Under the pieces are notes generated by a model. That model did not search any database. It had not been told where the DNA came from and saw only the letters and a list, made by a program, of their open reading frames with translations. A program made the translations under genes and the position numbers. This document shows, one piece after another, positions 16,176 to 25,416 of a stretch of DNA of 64,000 nucleotides. The stretch comes from Dyella_A sp050749815 (GTDB lineage Bacteria > Pseudomonadota > Gammaproteobacteria > Xanthomonadales > Rhodanobacteraceae): the NCBI RefSeq assembly GCF_050749815.1, contig NZ_CP192735.1, forward strand, positions 3,162,001 through 3,226,000, in the 5' to 3' direction. Position 1 is the first letter of the stretch. Each line of letters opens with the position of its first letter.

Positions 16176-18602
16176 CTTCACGTAGGTATCGAACAGCTCG
16201 TCGATGCGGCGGTACTCGTCGTACCACGAGTCCGGGTGCACGAAGCCGTGGCGTTCCAGCGGGTAGAGCGAGATCCAGAAGTTCTTCTTGTGCAGCTCGA
16301 TCAAGCGCTGGTAGAGCCGCACGGAATCGGCGGCCATCACGTTGTCGTCGATCAGGCCGTGCTGGATCAGCAGCGGGTCGGCGAGGTTTGCCGCGTACTC
16401 GATCGGCGAACTGGTCTTGTACGCCTCCGGATCGAGCTGCGGGTCGTTGAGGATGTTCGAGGTGTACTCGTGGTTGTAGGTGACCCAGTCCGACGGCGGG
16501 CGCAGCGCCGCACCCGCAGCGAACTCGCCCGGCGCACGCAGCAGCGCCATCTCGGTCATGAACCCGCCGTAGCTGCCGCCGTAGATCCCCACGCGCTTCG
16601 GATCGACGCCGTGCTGCTTCACCAGCCAGGCCTTGCCGTCGAGGATGTCTTCCAGCTCAGGGTGGCCCATGTGTTGATAGATCGCGGTGCGCCAGGCGCG
16701 GCCGTAGCCTTCCGAGGCGCGGTAGTCCATGTCCAGCACCACGTAGCCTTTCTGCACGAGCCGGTTGTGGAACATCTGCTCGCGGAAGTAGTAGGTGGAG
16801 CCCAGCGTCACGTCCTGCGTGTAGCCGGCGCCGTGCACGAAGATCACCGCCGGGCGCGAGGCCGGCGCGTCGGTCTCGTTGGCCGGGCCGTAGTACTTGG
16901 CATAGATCGTCCCGGCGCCGTGCGAGGAGGGCACCTGGACGATCTTCGGCGCGATCCAGTCGTGCGCCATGTAGGCCGGCTTCATGGTGTCGGTCAGCTC
17001 GCGCGGCGTGCCGCCGGCGGCGCTCTGCACCGCAAGCTGGCTGAACACGTAGGGCGATGAGTGCAGCACGGCGAGCTGCTGGCCGTCCGGCGACAGCGCG
17101 AACTCGTCCATGCCCTGGTACTGGGTGATTCGGCTCAGTTCGCCGCCCGCCGCCGGTACGCGGTAGACGTCGTAGCTGTAAGGCGCCACGCGGTTGGAGC
17201 GCAGGTAGAACCAGCGGCCGTCCGCGCTCAACTGCGGATGGCTCAGCTCGAACTGGCCCGAGGTGAGCGGCTTCGCCTTGCCGTCCAGCGGCTTGATGTA
17301 GAGCTGCGAGTAGCCGGTCTGCTCGCTCAGGTACCACAGCGTGCGGTTGTCTTTCAGCCAGCCGAAATCGTTGAAGTTCCAGTTGATCCAGGCATCGTCG
17401 TGCAGGCGCTGCTGGTTCACCAGCGCGTGGTGGGTGAAATCGACGCTGGCGATCCAGCGGTCCTTGTTGTCGATCGCACGTAGCTGGATGGCGAGCTGGG
17501 AGCCGTCGTCGCTCCACACGATGCCGCCGCCGGAACCGTCGTCGTCGGTGGAAATGATGTGCACCGGGCGCACGTCGGGCGCGGCAAGCGCCTTGGCGCC
17601 GTCTTCGTCACCGGCCTTTTCGCGCGCGGCAATAGCCTTGGTGCGCAGGGCTTTCAACGGGTCGTCCTTGATGCCGGGGAGCACCGCGGTGTCGAGCGCG
17701 TAGCTGGTGTGCGTGGACAGATCCAGCAGCAGCAGCGACTGCGGCGTCGGATCCTTGCGGCCGACGTAGCTGCGCGCGTCCTTGGCCTCGGTGTAGCCCG
17801 AGTCGGTGACGTAGTGGATCACCTTCGGCGCCTCGCCCTTGGCGGCGTCCTTGGGCACGGTCACCAGCAGCATCCAGCGGCCGTCCGGCGAGAGCTCGGT
17901 GTCCACTGCGCTGATCTTGTCGCCCAGCCAGAACGGCTCGGGTGCGCGACCGGGATCGGCCGCCTGCAGTGCCTTTTCCTGCGCGCGCTCGGCGTCCTTG
18001 TCGGCCTTGAGCTGGCGCAGCGTGGAGAACAGCGCGCGCTGGTGGTCGCGCAGCGTGTCGGGCTTCTCCACCTGCGGATCGTCGGCGAACTTCAGCACGG
18101 CGGCCGGGGCGCTGACGCCGCTGGCCAAGTCGTAGGTGAACCAGTCGTTGCCCTGGCGGTACTGCAGCGCCCGCCCGTCGGCGGAGAACTGCGGCGACGA
18201 TTCGTCCTCCGGCGTGCGGGTGACCTGACGGCGGCGGCCGCTGGCCAGATCCACCACGAACACGTCGCCGTGGCGGATGAAAGCCGCGTGCGTGTGGCGG
18301 CGGTCGAACACGGCCGGGCCGTCGGCCTGCGCCACAGCGGCCGGGTCGAGCTTCTCGCTCTTGCCGGTGGCGGGATCGACGCGATACAGATCGCGCACCG
18401 GGCTGCCGTCGCGCTGCACCTGGTAGTAGATCGATCGACCGTCCACGCTCCAGTACGGCGACTCGACCGGGTGCCCGATCCAGTCCGGGTTGGCCATGAT
18501 GGTTTCCATGTCCAGCGGCTTGTGCGCCGACGGTGCCGGCGTGGCGGCATAGGCAGGCAGCACGAGCAGGGCCGCAAGGCCGGCGAGCACGGTTCGATGC
18601 AT
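16155..18602 (-). CDS. S9-family prolyl oligopeptidase (DPP-IV-like), secreted
   Basis: 815-residue secreted serine peptidase. ATG at 18602 has GGAG six bases upstream; an in-frame GTG at 18614 overlaps that ribosome site and is rejected. A signal peptide ends at YAAT (about residue 20). A TolB/beta-propeller region (about residues 40-540) is followed by an alpha/beta hydrolase domain with the nucleophile GGSYGGF, the Asp in HGLIDDNV and the His in ERHGFVHPDSW. The family removes dipeptides or cleaves peptides in the periplasm. It is monocistronic and converges on the sulfur operon. Confidence 0.92.
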   Translation of the reverse strand: MHRTVLAGLAALLVLPAYAATPAPSAHKPLDMETIMANPDWIGHPVESPYWSVDGRSIYYQVQRDGSPVRDLYRVDPATGKSEKLDPAAVAQADGPAVFDRRHTHAAFIRHGDVFVVDLASGRRRQVTRTPEDESSPQFSADGRALQYRQGNDWFTYDLASGVSAPAAVLKFADDPQVEKPDTLRDHQRALFSTLRQLKADKDAERAQEKALQAADPGRAPEPFWLGDKISAVDTELSPDGRWMLLVTVPKDAAKGEAPKVIHYVTDSGYTEAKDARSYVGRKDPTPQSLLLLDLSTHTSYALDTAVLPGIKDDPLKALRTKAIAAREKAGDEDGAKALAAPDVRPVHIISTDDDGSGGGIVWSDDGSQLAIQLRAIDNKDRWIASVDFTHHALVNQQRLHDDAWINWNFNDFGWLKDNRTLWYLSEQTGYSQLYIKPLDGKAKPLTSGQFELSHPQLSADGRWFYLRSNRVAPYSYDVYRVPAAGGELSRITQYQGMDEFALSPDGQQLAVLHSSPYVFSQLAVQSAAGGTPRELTDTMKPAYMAHDWIAPKIVQVPSSHGAGTIYAKYYGPANETDAPASRPAVIFVHGAGYTQDVTLGSTYYFREQMFHNRLVQKGYVVLDMDYRASEGYGRAWRTAIYQHMGHPELEDILDGKAWLVKQHGVDPKRVGIYGGSYGGFMTEMALLRAPGEFAAGAALRPPSDWVTYNHEYTSNILNDPQLDPEAYKTSSPIEYAANLADPLLIQHGLIDDNVMAADSVRLYQRLIELHKKNFWISLYPLERHGFVHPDSWYDEYRRIDELFDTYVKGRAATP

Positions 18603-18727
18603 GGGTCGCTCCACGTTGGCAATCCTTCAAGCGTAGCGAGCATGCAAGGGTTCGCACACCGGCCGTTGGTCAGGGGTGTCGTCGCACGCTGTTACGATGC
18701 GGCCCCACGCCACCACGGAAGTCCCCC

Positions 18728-19396
18728 ATGAGCCTGCTGCCCTGCGTCGAACGCGAGACCGGCGCGAACCCGAGCCACAGCGTGATCTGGCTGCACGGGC
18801 TGGGTGCGGACGGCAACGATTTCGCCCCGATCGTGCCCGAGCTGGTGGCGCGCGACTGGCCGCCGCTGCGCTTCGTGTTTCCGCATGCGCCGGTGCAGCC
18901 GGTGACGGTGAACGGCGGCATGCCGATGCGCGCCTGGTACGACATCGTCGGCTTCGACCTGATGAGCCGGCAGGACGAGGCCGGCATGCGCGCGTCGATC
19001 GCTGCGGTGGAAGCGCTGATCGCGCGCGAGCACGAGCGCGGCGTGCCCAGCGAGCGCATCGTGCTGGCCGGCTTTTCCCAGGGCGGCGCGATCGCGCTGG
19101 CCGCCGGCCTGCGCCACGCGCAGCCACTGGCCGGCATCGTGGCGCTGTCCACCTACCTGCCGCTGGGCGCTGCGCTCGCCGCCGAACGCAGCGCGGCGAA
19201 TGCGGGCGTGCCGATCTTCTGGGGTCACGGCACGATGGATCCGGTGGTGATCCTGCAGCGCGGGCTGGACTCGCGCGCGGCACTCGAAGCGCTCGGCTAC
19301 GCGATCGACTGGCACACCTATCCGATGCCGCACTCGGTCTGCGCCGAGGAAATCGCCGACCTGCGCGACTGGTTCGGCGCCCGCCTGCGCGGCTGA
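18728..19396 (+). CDS. Carboxylesterase/phospholipase (alpha/beta hydrolase)
   Basis: 222-residue cytosolic serine esterase of the Abhydrolase_2 family (YpfH/acyl-protein thioesterase-like). It shows the oxyanion region WLHGLGADGNDF, the nucleophile elbow GFSQGG, the acid in HGTMDPVV and the His in MPHSVCAEE. Length and motifs match bacterial carboxylesterase 2. It is divergent from the S9 peptidase and 31 bases upstream of the sensor kinase gene. Confidence 0.92.
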   Translation: MSLLPCVERETGANPSHSVIWLHGLGADGNDFAPIVPELVARDWPPLRFVFPHAPVQPVTVNGGMPMRAWYDIVGFDLMSRQDEAGMRASIAAVEALIAREHERGVPSERIVLAGFSQGGAIALAAGLRHAQPLAGIVALSTYLPLGAALAAERSAANAGVPIFWGHGTMDPVVILQRGLDSRAALEALGYAIDWHTYPMPHSVCAEEIADLRDWFGARLRG

Positions 19397-19427
19397 CCGG
19401 AAACCGCCGGCGCTGCATACTGCGCCG

Positions 19428-20474
19428 ATGCGACCCGCCCCGCGTCCACCTCGCGAGCACATGCCCCTGCCGGACTTCTGCCGGCTGCCGGCGCTGTTCG
19501 CCCTGCTGGTGGTGGGCGCGCTCACCGTCACCGTGATGTGGCTGGCGCCGGATACCCGCTTTGGCTGGCGCGGCTACAGCGTGGGCATGACCTTCGTGGC
19601 ATGGCTGGCGGTGCTGGTGACGCTCACGTTGTGCAAGGCGCGGCCGTGGCTGCAGCACCTGTCCGGCTGGATGCCGTATGCCGGCGTGTGGCTGCTGATC
19701 GTGGTGATCGTGATCGTCGCCAGCGCGGTGGCCCGCTGGATGGACGCCACGCTGCACATGGCGCTGATCCACGGCGGCTACGGCCAGTTCGTGCGCGACA
19801 ACGCGCTGATCGCCGCCCTGCTCGGCGCGGCGCTGCTGCGCTACTTCTACGTGCTGGCGCAATGGCAGCTGCGCCTGGCCGCCGCCGCGCGGGCGCAGGT
19901 GGCCGCGTTGCAGGCGCGCATCCGTCCGCACTTCCTGTTCAACAGCATGAACACCGTGGCGGCGCTGGTGCGGGTGGATCCGGACGCCGCCGAGCGCACG
20001 GTGGAGGATCTCTCCGAACTCTTCCGCGCCGCGCTCGGCGAGCATCGCAGTGGCGACGGCACGCTCGCCGAGGAGCTCAACCTGGTCGAGCGCTACCTGG
20101 CGATCGAGCAGCTGCGCCTCGGCGACCGGCTGCGCGTGCGACGCGAACTGCACGATCTGCCGCCGGACTTTCCGCTGCCGCGCCTGCTGCTGCAGCCGCT
20201 GGTGGAGAACGCGGTGCGACATGGCATCCAGCCGCGGCGCGAGGGCGGCGAGATCCTGCTGGCCGGCGGGCGCGAGCAGGGCATGCTGTGGATCGAGATC
20301 GCCAATCCGCTGCCGGATGAGCCGGCGCCCGGCGGTCACGGGCTGGGCCTGGACAACGTGCGTCAGCGCGTGGCGTATCGCTATGGCAGCCGCTCGCGGG
20401 TGGATGCTGGGCCGCAGGGCGAGCGCTTCGTGGTTCGACTGCGCCTGCCGCTGGAGACCGCGCGCCATGGCTGA
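19428..20474 (+). CDS. algZ: AlgZ/LytS-type sensor histidine kinase
   Basis: 348-residue membrane kinase. Four hydrophobic helices (residues 18-145) are followed by the His_kinase domain with the phosphoacceptor box RPHFLFNSMNTVAALVRVD and the ATP-binding phrases LVENAVRHGI and GHGLGLDNVRQRV. It partners the LytTR regulator encoded 30 bases downstream. The order algZ-algR-hemC is conserved in Pseudomonas and Xanthomonadales, where the pair controls twitching and virulence traits. The start is uncertain between 19428 and 19461, neither having a good ribosome site. Confidence 0.9.
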   Translation: MRPAPRPPREHMPLPDFCRLPALFALLVVGALTVTVMWLAPDTRFGWRGYSVGMTFVAWLAVLVTLTLCKARPWLQHLSGWMPYAGVWLLIVVIVIVASAVARWMDATLHMALIHGGYGQFVRDNALIAALLGAALLRYFYVLAQWQLRLAAAARAQVAALQARIRPHFLFNSMNTVAALVRVDPDAAERTVEDLSELFRAALGEHRSGDGTLAEELNLVERYLAIEQLRLGDRLRVRRELHDLPPDFPLPRLLLQPLVENAVRHGIQPRREGGEILLAGGREQGMLWIEIANPLPDEPAPGGHGLGLDNVRQRVAYRYGSRSRVDAGPQGERFVVRLRLPLETARHG

Positions 20475-20504
20475 GCGCGCCTGCATACCCTTCGGAGCGA
20501 TGCC

Positions 20505-21209
20505 ATGCGCGTGCTGATCGCGGACGACGAACCGCTGGCGCGGATGCGCCTGGCCGCCCTGCTGGGCGAGTGCGAGGGCGCGCAGGTAGTCGGCAGCGTG
20601 GCCGACGGCGAGGCGGCGCTCGCGGCGGTCGCGGAGCTGGCGCCGGACGTGCTGCTGCTGGACATCAACATGCCCGGCCTGGACGGCACCGCGTTGGCGC
20701 GCCGGCTCGGCGCGCGCGCGCGGCCGCAGGTGGTGTTCTGCACCGCCTACGAGAACCACGCGATCGAGGCGTTCGAGCTGGGCGCGGTGGATTACCTGCT
20801 CAAGCCGGTGCGCCTGGAGCGGCTGCGCGAGGCACTGCAAAGGGCGGCGCGGCGGCTGGAGGCGACGCCGCGCGAACCGTCCGGCTACCTGCACGGGCGG
20901 CTGCGCGGTGAGCAGGTGCGCATCGCGCTGGACGAGGTGATCTCGCTGCAGGCCGACGAGAAATACGTGACCGTGCAGCACACCGGCGGCGAGCTGCTGA
21001 TCGAGGAATCGCTGCGCCAACTGGAGGACACCTACCCGCAGCAGCTGGTGCGATTGCACCGCAACTGCCTGGTGCCTCACGCGCGGCTGGTGGGCCTCAA
21101 GACACTGGCCGATGGCCGCACGCTGGCGCGCCTGGCCGGCACCGAGCTGCAGCCCGAAGTGAGCCGCCGCAACCTGCCCGCGCTGCGCAAGCTGCTGCGC
21201 ATGGGCTGA
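20505..21209 (+). CDS. algR: AlgR-type LytTR response regulator
   Basis: 234-residue DNA-binding response regulator. The receiver domain has the acidic pair DDE (residues 7-9), the phosphoacceptor Asp in LLLDINMPGLDG (about residue 54) and the Lys in YLLKPVR. A C-terminal LytTR domain follows (about residues 130-230: EVISLQADEKYVTVQH, then LVRLHRNCLVP). GGAG stands 7 bases before the ATG. Context with the kinase and hemC supports the AlgR label. Confidence 0.93.
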   Translation: MRVLIADDEPLARMRLAALLGECEGAQVVGSVADGEAALAAVAELAPDVLLLDINMPGLDGTALARRLGARARPQVVFCTAYENHAIEAFELGAVDYLLKPVRLERLREALQRAARRLEATPREPSGYLHGRLRGEQVRIALDEVISLQADEKYVTVQHTGGELLIEESLRQLEDTYPQQLVRLHRNCLVPHARLVGLKTLADGRTLARLAGTELQPEVSRRNLPALRKLLRMG

Positions 21210-21288
21210 CGCGGCAACGTCGCAGGGTCGAGCGCATCGATCGATCTGCGCGACAATGCGCCGTTGTCCCCTGTCCGCGGAGCGAAGC

Positions 21289-22212
21289 ATGACCCCGACC
21301 ACCCTGCGTATCGCCACCCGCAAGAGCGCGCTCGCGCTGTGGCAGGCCGAGCACGTGGCTGCGTTGCTGCGCGCGGCGCATCCCGGCCTGGTGGTGGAGC
21401 TGGTGCCGATGAGCACGCGCGGTGACGAGATCCTCGATCGCCCGCTGGCGACGATCGGTGGCAAGGGGCTGTTCCTCAAGGAGCTGGAAGTGGCGATGCT
21501 CGAAGGGCGCGCCGAGCTCGCCGTGCATTCGCTCAAGGACGTGCCGGCGGAACTGGAGCCGGGCTTCGTGCTGCCGGCGATCCTGCCGCGCGCCGACGCC
21601 GCCGATGCCTTCGTGAGCAATCACTACGCCGATCTCGCCGCGCTGCCGCTAGGCGCGCGCGTAGGCACCTCCTCGCTGCGGCGTCAGGCCCAGCTGCGCG
21701 CCACGCGTCCGGACCTCGACCTGCTCGACCTGCGCGGCAATGTCGGCACGCGTCTGGCCAAGCTCGACGCCGGCGATTACGACGCGATTCTGCTGGCCTG
21801 CGCCGGGCTGGAACGGCTGGGCCTGGGCGGACGCATCCGCAGCCTGCTGGTGGCGCCGGACTGGCTGCCCGCGCCGGGGCAGGCGGCGATCGCGATCGAG
21901 GCGCGCGAGGATCAGCCGGCGGTGCTCGAGTTGCTGCGCGCGCTCGATGATGCCGACACCCGCGTCACCGTCACCGCCGAGCGCGCGATGAACCACGCGC
22001 TCGGCGGCAGCTGCACGGTGCCGGTGGGCGCATGGTGCGTGCGCACCGAGCACGGACTGGACCTGCGTGGGCTGGTTGGGGATGCGGTGGGCGGCCAGTT
22101 GATCGTGGCGGCCGCGCAAGGCCCGGCGCACGCGCCGGAAGCGCTGGGGCGCGAGGTGGCCGAAGCGCTGCTGGCGCAGGGCGCGCGCAGCCTGCTCGAT
22201 CGCGGCCACTGA
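21289..22212 (+). CDS. hemC: Hydroxymethylbilane synthase (porphobilinogen deaminase)
   Basis: 307-residue cytosolic enzyme of tetrapyrrole synthesis that condenses four porphobilinogens. Motifs: RIATRKSALALWQAEHV at the N-terminus, the substrate Arg region GTSSLRRQAQL, DLRGNVGTRL and the cofactor-binding Cys loop GGSCTVPVG. ATG at 21289 follows GGAGCGAAGC. A strong bidirectional hairpin ends the gene. Confidence 0.97.
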   Translation: MTPTTLRIATRKSALALWQAEHVAALLRAAHPGLVVELVPMSTRGDEILDRPLATIGGKGLFLKELEVAMLEGRAELAVHSLKDVPAELEPGFVLPAILPRADAADAFVSNHYADLAALPLGARVGTSSLRRQAQLRATRPDLDLLDLRGNVGTRLAKLDAGDYDAILLACAGLERLGLGGRIRSLLVAPDWLPAPGQAAIAIEAREDQPAVLELLRALDDADTRVTVTAERAMNHALGGSCTVPVGAWCVRTEHGLDLRGLVGDAVGGQLIVAAAQGPAHAPEALGREVAEALLAQGARSLLDRGH

Positions 22213-22231
22213 GCGTCGCCATCCGCGCATG

Positions 22232-22265
22232 AAAAAGGCCGGCTGCGCGAGCAGCCGGCCTTTCA
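22232..22265. terminator. Bidirectional intrinsic terminator hemC / DUF481 gene
   Basis: Perfect 10-bp stem GGCCGGCTGC (22237-22246) and GCAGCCGGCC (22251-22260) around GCGA, with AAAAA on the left and TTTCACTTCTTT on the right. The A-tract serves as U-tract for the minus strand and the T-rich run for hemC. Confidence 0.9.
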
Positions 22266-22293
22266 CTTCTTTAGCCCACGGTGGAACGACGGC

Positions 22294-23112
22294 TCAGAAG
22301 TTGTAGACCAGGTTGGTCGTGGTGAGCGTGTCGGTGCTCTTCGTGCCGGGCTGGGTGTCGCTGTTGTAGCGCACCTGGAAGCCGAGCTTGAGCGCCATCT
22401 TCTTGGTCATGCTGACCGACAGGCCGGCGTCGTTCTGGTAGTACTTGTTCTTCGAGCCCGCTTCGAGCAGCAGCGTGTCCTCGAAGGCGGTGTTGTCGGT
22501 GAGGCGGTACTTGTAGTTCACCAGGCCACGCGCCACACCCTCGCCGACCGTGTCCTGGCGCACCGGCACGGTGACGCCGCCCACGTCCTGCAGCTCGTTG
22601 GCCGGGCGGTAACGCTTGTAACCGGGACCGATTTCGAACGACAGCTCGGTGCGCTGGTTCTTCAGCGCGATGTAGCCGTAGCCGAGCGACACCGTGCCCT
22701 GCCACAGGTTGGAGCCAAAGTCGTCATGCTCGTAGCGCACGGCGCTGACGATGTAGCTGCGCGGGTCGAGCTTGTAGCCCACCGAGGCGCCGCCGTCGTA
22801 GCGGTTGGCGGTGGTGCTGAAACGGTTGATGGTGTTGCCGTCGGCGTCCTGCACGGTCACCTCGCCCTTGGAGCGCAGGCCGTTGAGGAAGAAGTTGTTC
22901 TTCCACAGCTCGTTTTCCTGGCTCAGGCCGAGCTTGGCGTTGAGGTTTTCCGAGCGCGAGTTGCCGCGTGCGGAGGCGAAGCCGAATTCACCCGAACCGC
23001 TCCAACCGCCGTTGCTGGCGGCACCGGAGTCGTCGCTGGGGGTGCTCTGCGCCTGCACGCCGGACGCGGCGAGCAGGGCAAAAACGAGAAGGGCGAGTGG
23101 AGCTTTCTTCAT
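22294..23112 (-). CDS. DUF481-family outer-membrane protein
   Basis: 272-residue protein with a signal peptide (KKAPLALLVFALLAASGVQAQ) and a YdiY-like DUF481 beta-barrel: GSGEFGFASARGNSRSENLNAKL at the start of the mature part and a C-terminal Phe (TTTNLVYNF). ATG at 23112 is used; the frame continues upstream only to a TTG at 23139. The role of DUF481 proteins is not established beyond outer-membrane location and salt or stress induction in some species. Confidence 0.88.
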   Translation of the reverse strand: MKKAPLALLVFALLAASGVQAQSTPSDDSGAASNGGWSGSGEFGFASARGNSRSENLNAKLGLSQENELWKNNFFLNGLRSKGEVTVQDADGNTINRFSTTANRYDGGASVGYKLDPRSYIVSAVRYEHDDFGSNLWQGTVSLGYGYIALKNQRTELSFEIGPGYKRYRPANELQDVGGVTVPVRQDTVGEGVARGLVNYKYRLTDNTAFEDTLLLEAGSKNKYYQNDAGLSVSMTKKMALKLGFQVRYNSDTQPGTKSTDTLTTTNLVYNF

Positions 23113-23195
23113 GGGGAGCGGGGTCCAGTCGTTAAACAAACGTAATCGCTTACCTTAGCGGCTCGCATTGAATGCGTTGTGAATCGCGCCGCAGC

Positions 23196-24107
23196 TCAGG
23201 CGAAGGCGGACCCGCCGACCCGGTTCGCGCGGGCGTAGAGCTGCTGCTCCAGGGCGCGGCCGATCAGGGCGCTGAGCGCCGCCAGCAGCGCCAGCGCTCC
23301 ACTGGCCTGCCAGCGATCGGCCAGCAGCAGGGCGATGCAGGGAATGGCATAACCGAGCAGCGCCGCGGCGAAGCGTGCGGGCAGCACGCGGCCACCTTGC
23401 GGGGCAGACTCCGACTCGCTCTGGCGCAGGGCATGCCAGCGCATACCCTCGATCAGGCCCAGCAGCAGCGCCATCACCAGCAGCACCAGCAGCCACGGCT
23501 GATGCTGCGGCTGGGCCGGACCGACCGCGATGCTGCCGTCGGCCGCCACGAACAGCCACAGCCACAACCCGCCGCCATACAAGGCCGCCATCACGCGTCC
23601 CACCGGCAACACGGCGGAACTGGCCAGGCGCGCCGGCGCGCCCCAGCGCAGCATGCCGTGGATCAGGCTGCCGAGGCTGCACAGCATCAACGTGGCGCCG
23701 GCCAGCCGGGTGGCCCAGAAGTCGTTGTCGCCGCGCGTCAGCCCGGCCACCGCCAGCATCGGCAGAAAACTGGCCAGGGCGATCAGCGCCGAACGGGGCG
23801 GCCAGGCGTGATGGCCGGGGCGCCAGCCATGCCAGGCCGGCCCGCTGGAACCACGCACGCTGGCCACGACCAGACCGGCGATCACGAACAGCGTGCCGAC
23901 CGCGAGCGGCACCAGCGATTCGCCCCGACCTTCGCGAAAGATGCCGAACGCCAGCGCCATCCCCTGCAGCGCCCAGATGCCGTAGCCGGTGTCGGCCAGC
24001 ACCTGCAGGACGATGGCAACGGGGCCCGCGGCGTGATCGCGCGGGCGAGCGGCGGATTCGGCTCCGGCCTCAGGCACGGAGGGAGGGGCTTGCATCGGGG
24101 TTGTCAT
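23196..24107 (-). CDS. Integral membrane protein, possibly DmsC-like
   Basis: 303-residue protein with a short soluble N-terminus and about eight hydrophobic helices. The stretch VVASVRGSSGPAWHGWRPGHHAWPPRSALIALASFLP sits where DmsC anchors have their conserved RPxRAWRA...SWLSRE loop, and the helix layout is like DmsC, the quinone-linked membrane anchor of DMSO-reductase-type enzymes. No partner catalytic subunit is nearby, so the assignment is weak. It is divergent from the WYL regulator gene with 106 bases between the starts. Confidence 0.5.
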   Translation of the reverse strand: MTTPMQAPPSVPEAGAESAARPRDHAAGPVAIVLQVLADTGYGIWALQGMALAFGIFREGRGESLVPLAVGTLFVIAGLVVASVRGSSGPAWHGWRPGHHAWPPRSALIALASFLPMLAVAGLTRGDNDFWATRLAGATLMLCSLGSLIHGMLRWGAPARLASSAVLPVGRVMAALYGGGLWLWLFVAADGSIAVGPAQPQHQPWLLVLLVMALLLGLIEGMRWHALRQSESESAPQGGRVLPARFAAALLGYAIPCIALLLADRWQASGALALLAALSALIGRALEQQLYARANRVGGSAFA

Positions 24108-24213
24108 GGAGTTGAGCCACGGGCAACGCAGGGAAGGTGACGACGACAGATCGCTCTTGCGGCCGTCCGGGGGCATGCCCATGCTACACAACGACTTTCC
24201 TCGACGATATGCC

Positions 24214-25188
24214 ATGGACCGTTACGAGCGCATCCTCACCCTGCATCGCCTGCTGAAGTCGGCGCACTATCCGGTGCCGCTGCCGCGCCTGATGGACGAG
24301 CTGGAATGCTCGCGCGCCACGCTGTATCGCGACGTGGCTTTTCTGCGCGACGCGCTGGGCGCACCGATCGAGAGCGGCGGCGGCGAGCAGGCGGCGTTCC
24401 GCTACGAGCTGGGCGAGGGTGAGCGCTTCGAACTGCCCGGGCTATGGCTCACCTCCGACGAACTGGCCGCGCTGCTGGCGCTCAACGAACTGATCGGGCG
24501 CAGCGGGCCGGGCGTACTGGCCGGTGCGCTGGCCCCGTTCAAGGCGCGCATCGAGGGTCTGTTGTCCGACCAGGGCAGCGGCAAGGCGTTGCCGATCGAG
24601 CGCATCCGGGTGATTCCCTGGGGCGAACGCAAGCTCGACCAGCAGGTGTTCCGCATCACCGCCGGCGCCGTGCTCGAGCGTAAGCAGCTGCGCTTCCGCT
24701 ACCGCGCGCGCACCACCAATTCGGACAGCCGCCGCACCGTCTCGCCGCAGCGCCTCACGCATTACCGCGACAACTGGTATCTGGACGGCTGGGATCACGA
24801 CCGCGAGGCACTGCGCAGCTTCGCGGTGGATCGCATCCTGGAGCCGCACGCGCTCGATACGGCCGCCACCGACGTGGGCGAGGCCGACCTCAATGAGCTG
24901 CTCTCCTCCAGCTACGGCATCTTCGCCGGCACGCCGAAGGCGTGGGCGACGATCCGTTTCTCCGCGCACGCCGCGCGCTGGGTGGCCGACGAGCACTGGC
25001 ACTCGCAGCAGAAGGGCGAGTGGCTGCCCGACGGCCGCTACGAGCTGCAGGTGCCCTACTCCAACTCGCGCGAGCTGCTGATGGACGTGCTCAAGTACGG
25101 CCCGGATGCGGAGATCGTGGCGCCCCTGCCGCTGCGCGAGGAAATGAAGATCCTGCTGCAGCTCGCGCTCACCGGCTACGGCCGGTAA
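24214..25188 (+). CDS. WYL-domain transcriptional regulator
   Basis: 324-residue regulator. An N-terminal HTH_11 winged helix (DRYERILTLHRLLKSAHYPVPLPRLMDELECSRATLYRDVAFLRDALG) is followed by a WYL ligand domain (RFRYRARTTNSDSRRTVSPQRLTHYRDNWYLDGWDHDREALRSFAVDRI) and the WCX extension at the C-terminus. ATG at 24214 gives the normal family start. WYL proteins sense nucleotides or other small ligands. The divergent membrane protein gene is a possible target; no defence genes are nearby. Confidence 0.92.
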   Translation: MDRYERILTLHRLLKSAHYPVPLPRLMDELECSRATLYRDVAFLRDALGAPIESGGGEQAAFRYELGEGERFELPGLWLTSDELAALLALNELIGRSGPGVLAGALAPFKARIEGLLSDQGSGKALPIERIRVIPWGERKLDQQVFRITAGAVLERKQLRFRYRARTTNSDSRRTVSPQRLTHYRDNWYLDGWDHDREALRSFAVDRILEPHALDTAATDVGEADLNELLSSSYGIFAGTPKAWATIRFSAHAARWVADEHWHSQQKGEWLPDGRYELQVPYSNSRELLMDVLKYGPDAEIVAPLPLREEMKILLQLALTGYGR

Positions 25189-25269
25189 GCACCGCCGTCC
25201 GGACCTCGCGCACCTTCGCCTGCTTGGCAGGCGCTCCGAGGGAGCGAAACCGCGCGGCGCGTTCGCCGC

Positions 25270-25288
25270 CTCTCCCTCTCGGGGAGAG
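25270..25288 (+). terminator. Stem-loop in the gap 25189-25416
   Basis: CTCTCCC (25270-25276) pairs with GGGAGAG (25282-25288) around TCTCG, 81 bases after the WYL stop. There is no U-tract. The rest of the 228-base gap between the convergent WYL and SLC13 genes shows no gene; its pyrimidine-rich blocks look like intergenic repeat sequence. Confidence 0.4.
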
Positions 25289-25416
25289 AGCTTGGCCTTG
25301 GTCTGATCGAGGATTGGGTGAGCTTGCGCCAGCACCATCGAAGCGCCTTCCCGGTCTCGCCCACGGCCAGCCACTCACCGCTAACGCTCTCTCCGTCACG
25401 GACGGGCGCAGCCGCG

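Noticed and set aside
18627..21620. A 997-codon frame on the minus strand opposite esterase, algZ, algR and hemC
   Set aside because: It crosses four well-supported plus-strand genes and has a low-complexity Arg/Ala/Ser composition.
24214..25188. WYL gene as marker of a defence island
   Set aside because: Neighbours are housekeeping or metabolic genes; no restriction, Cas or other defence gene is adjacent.
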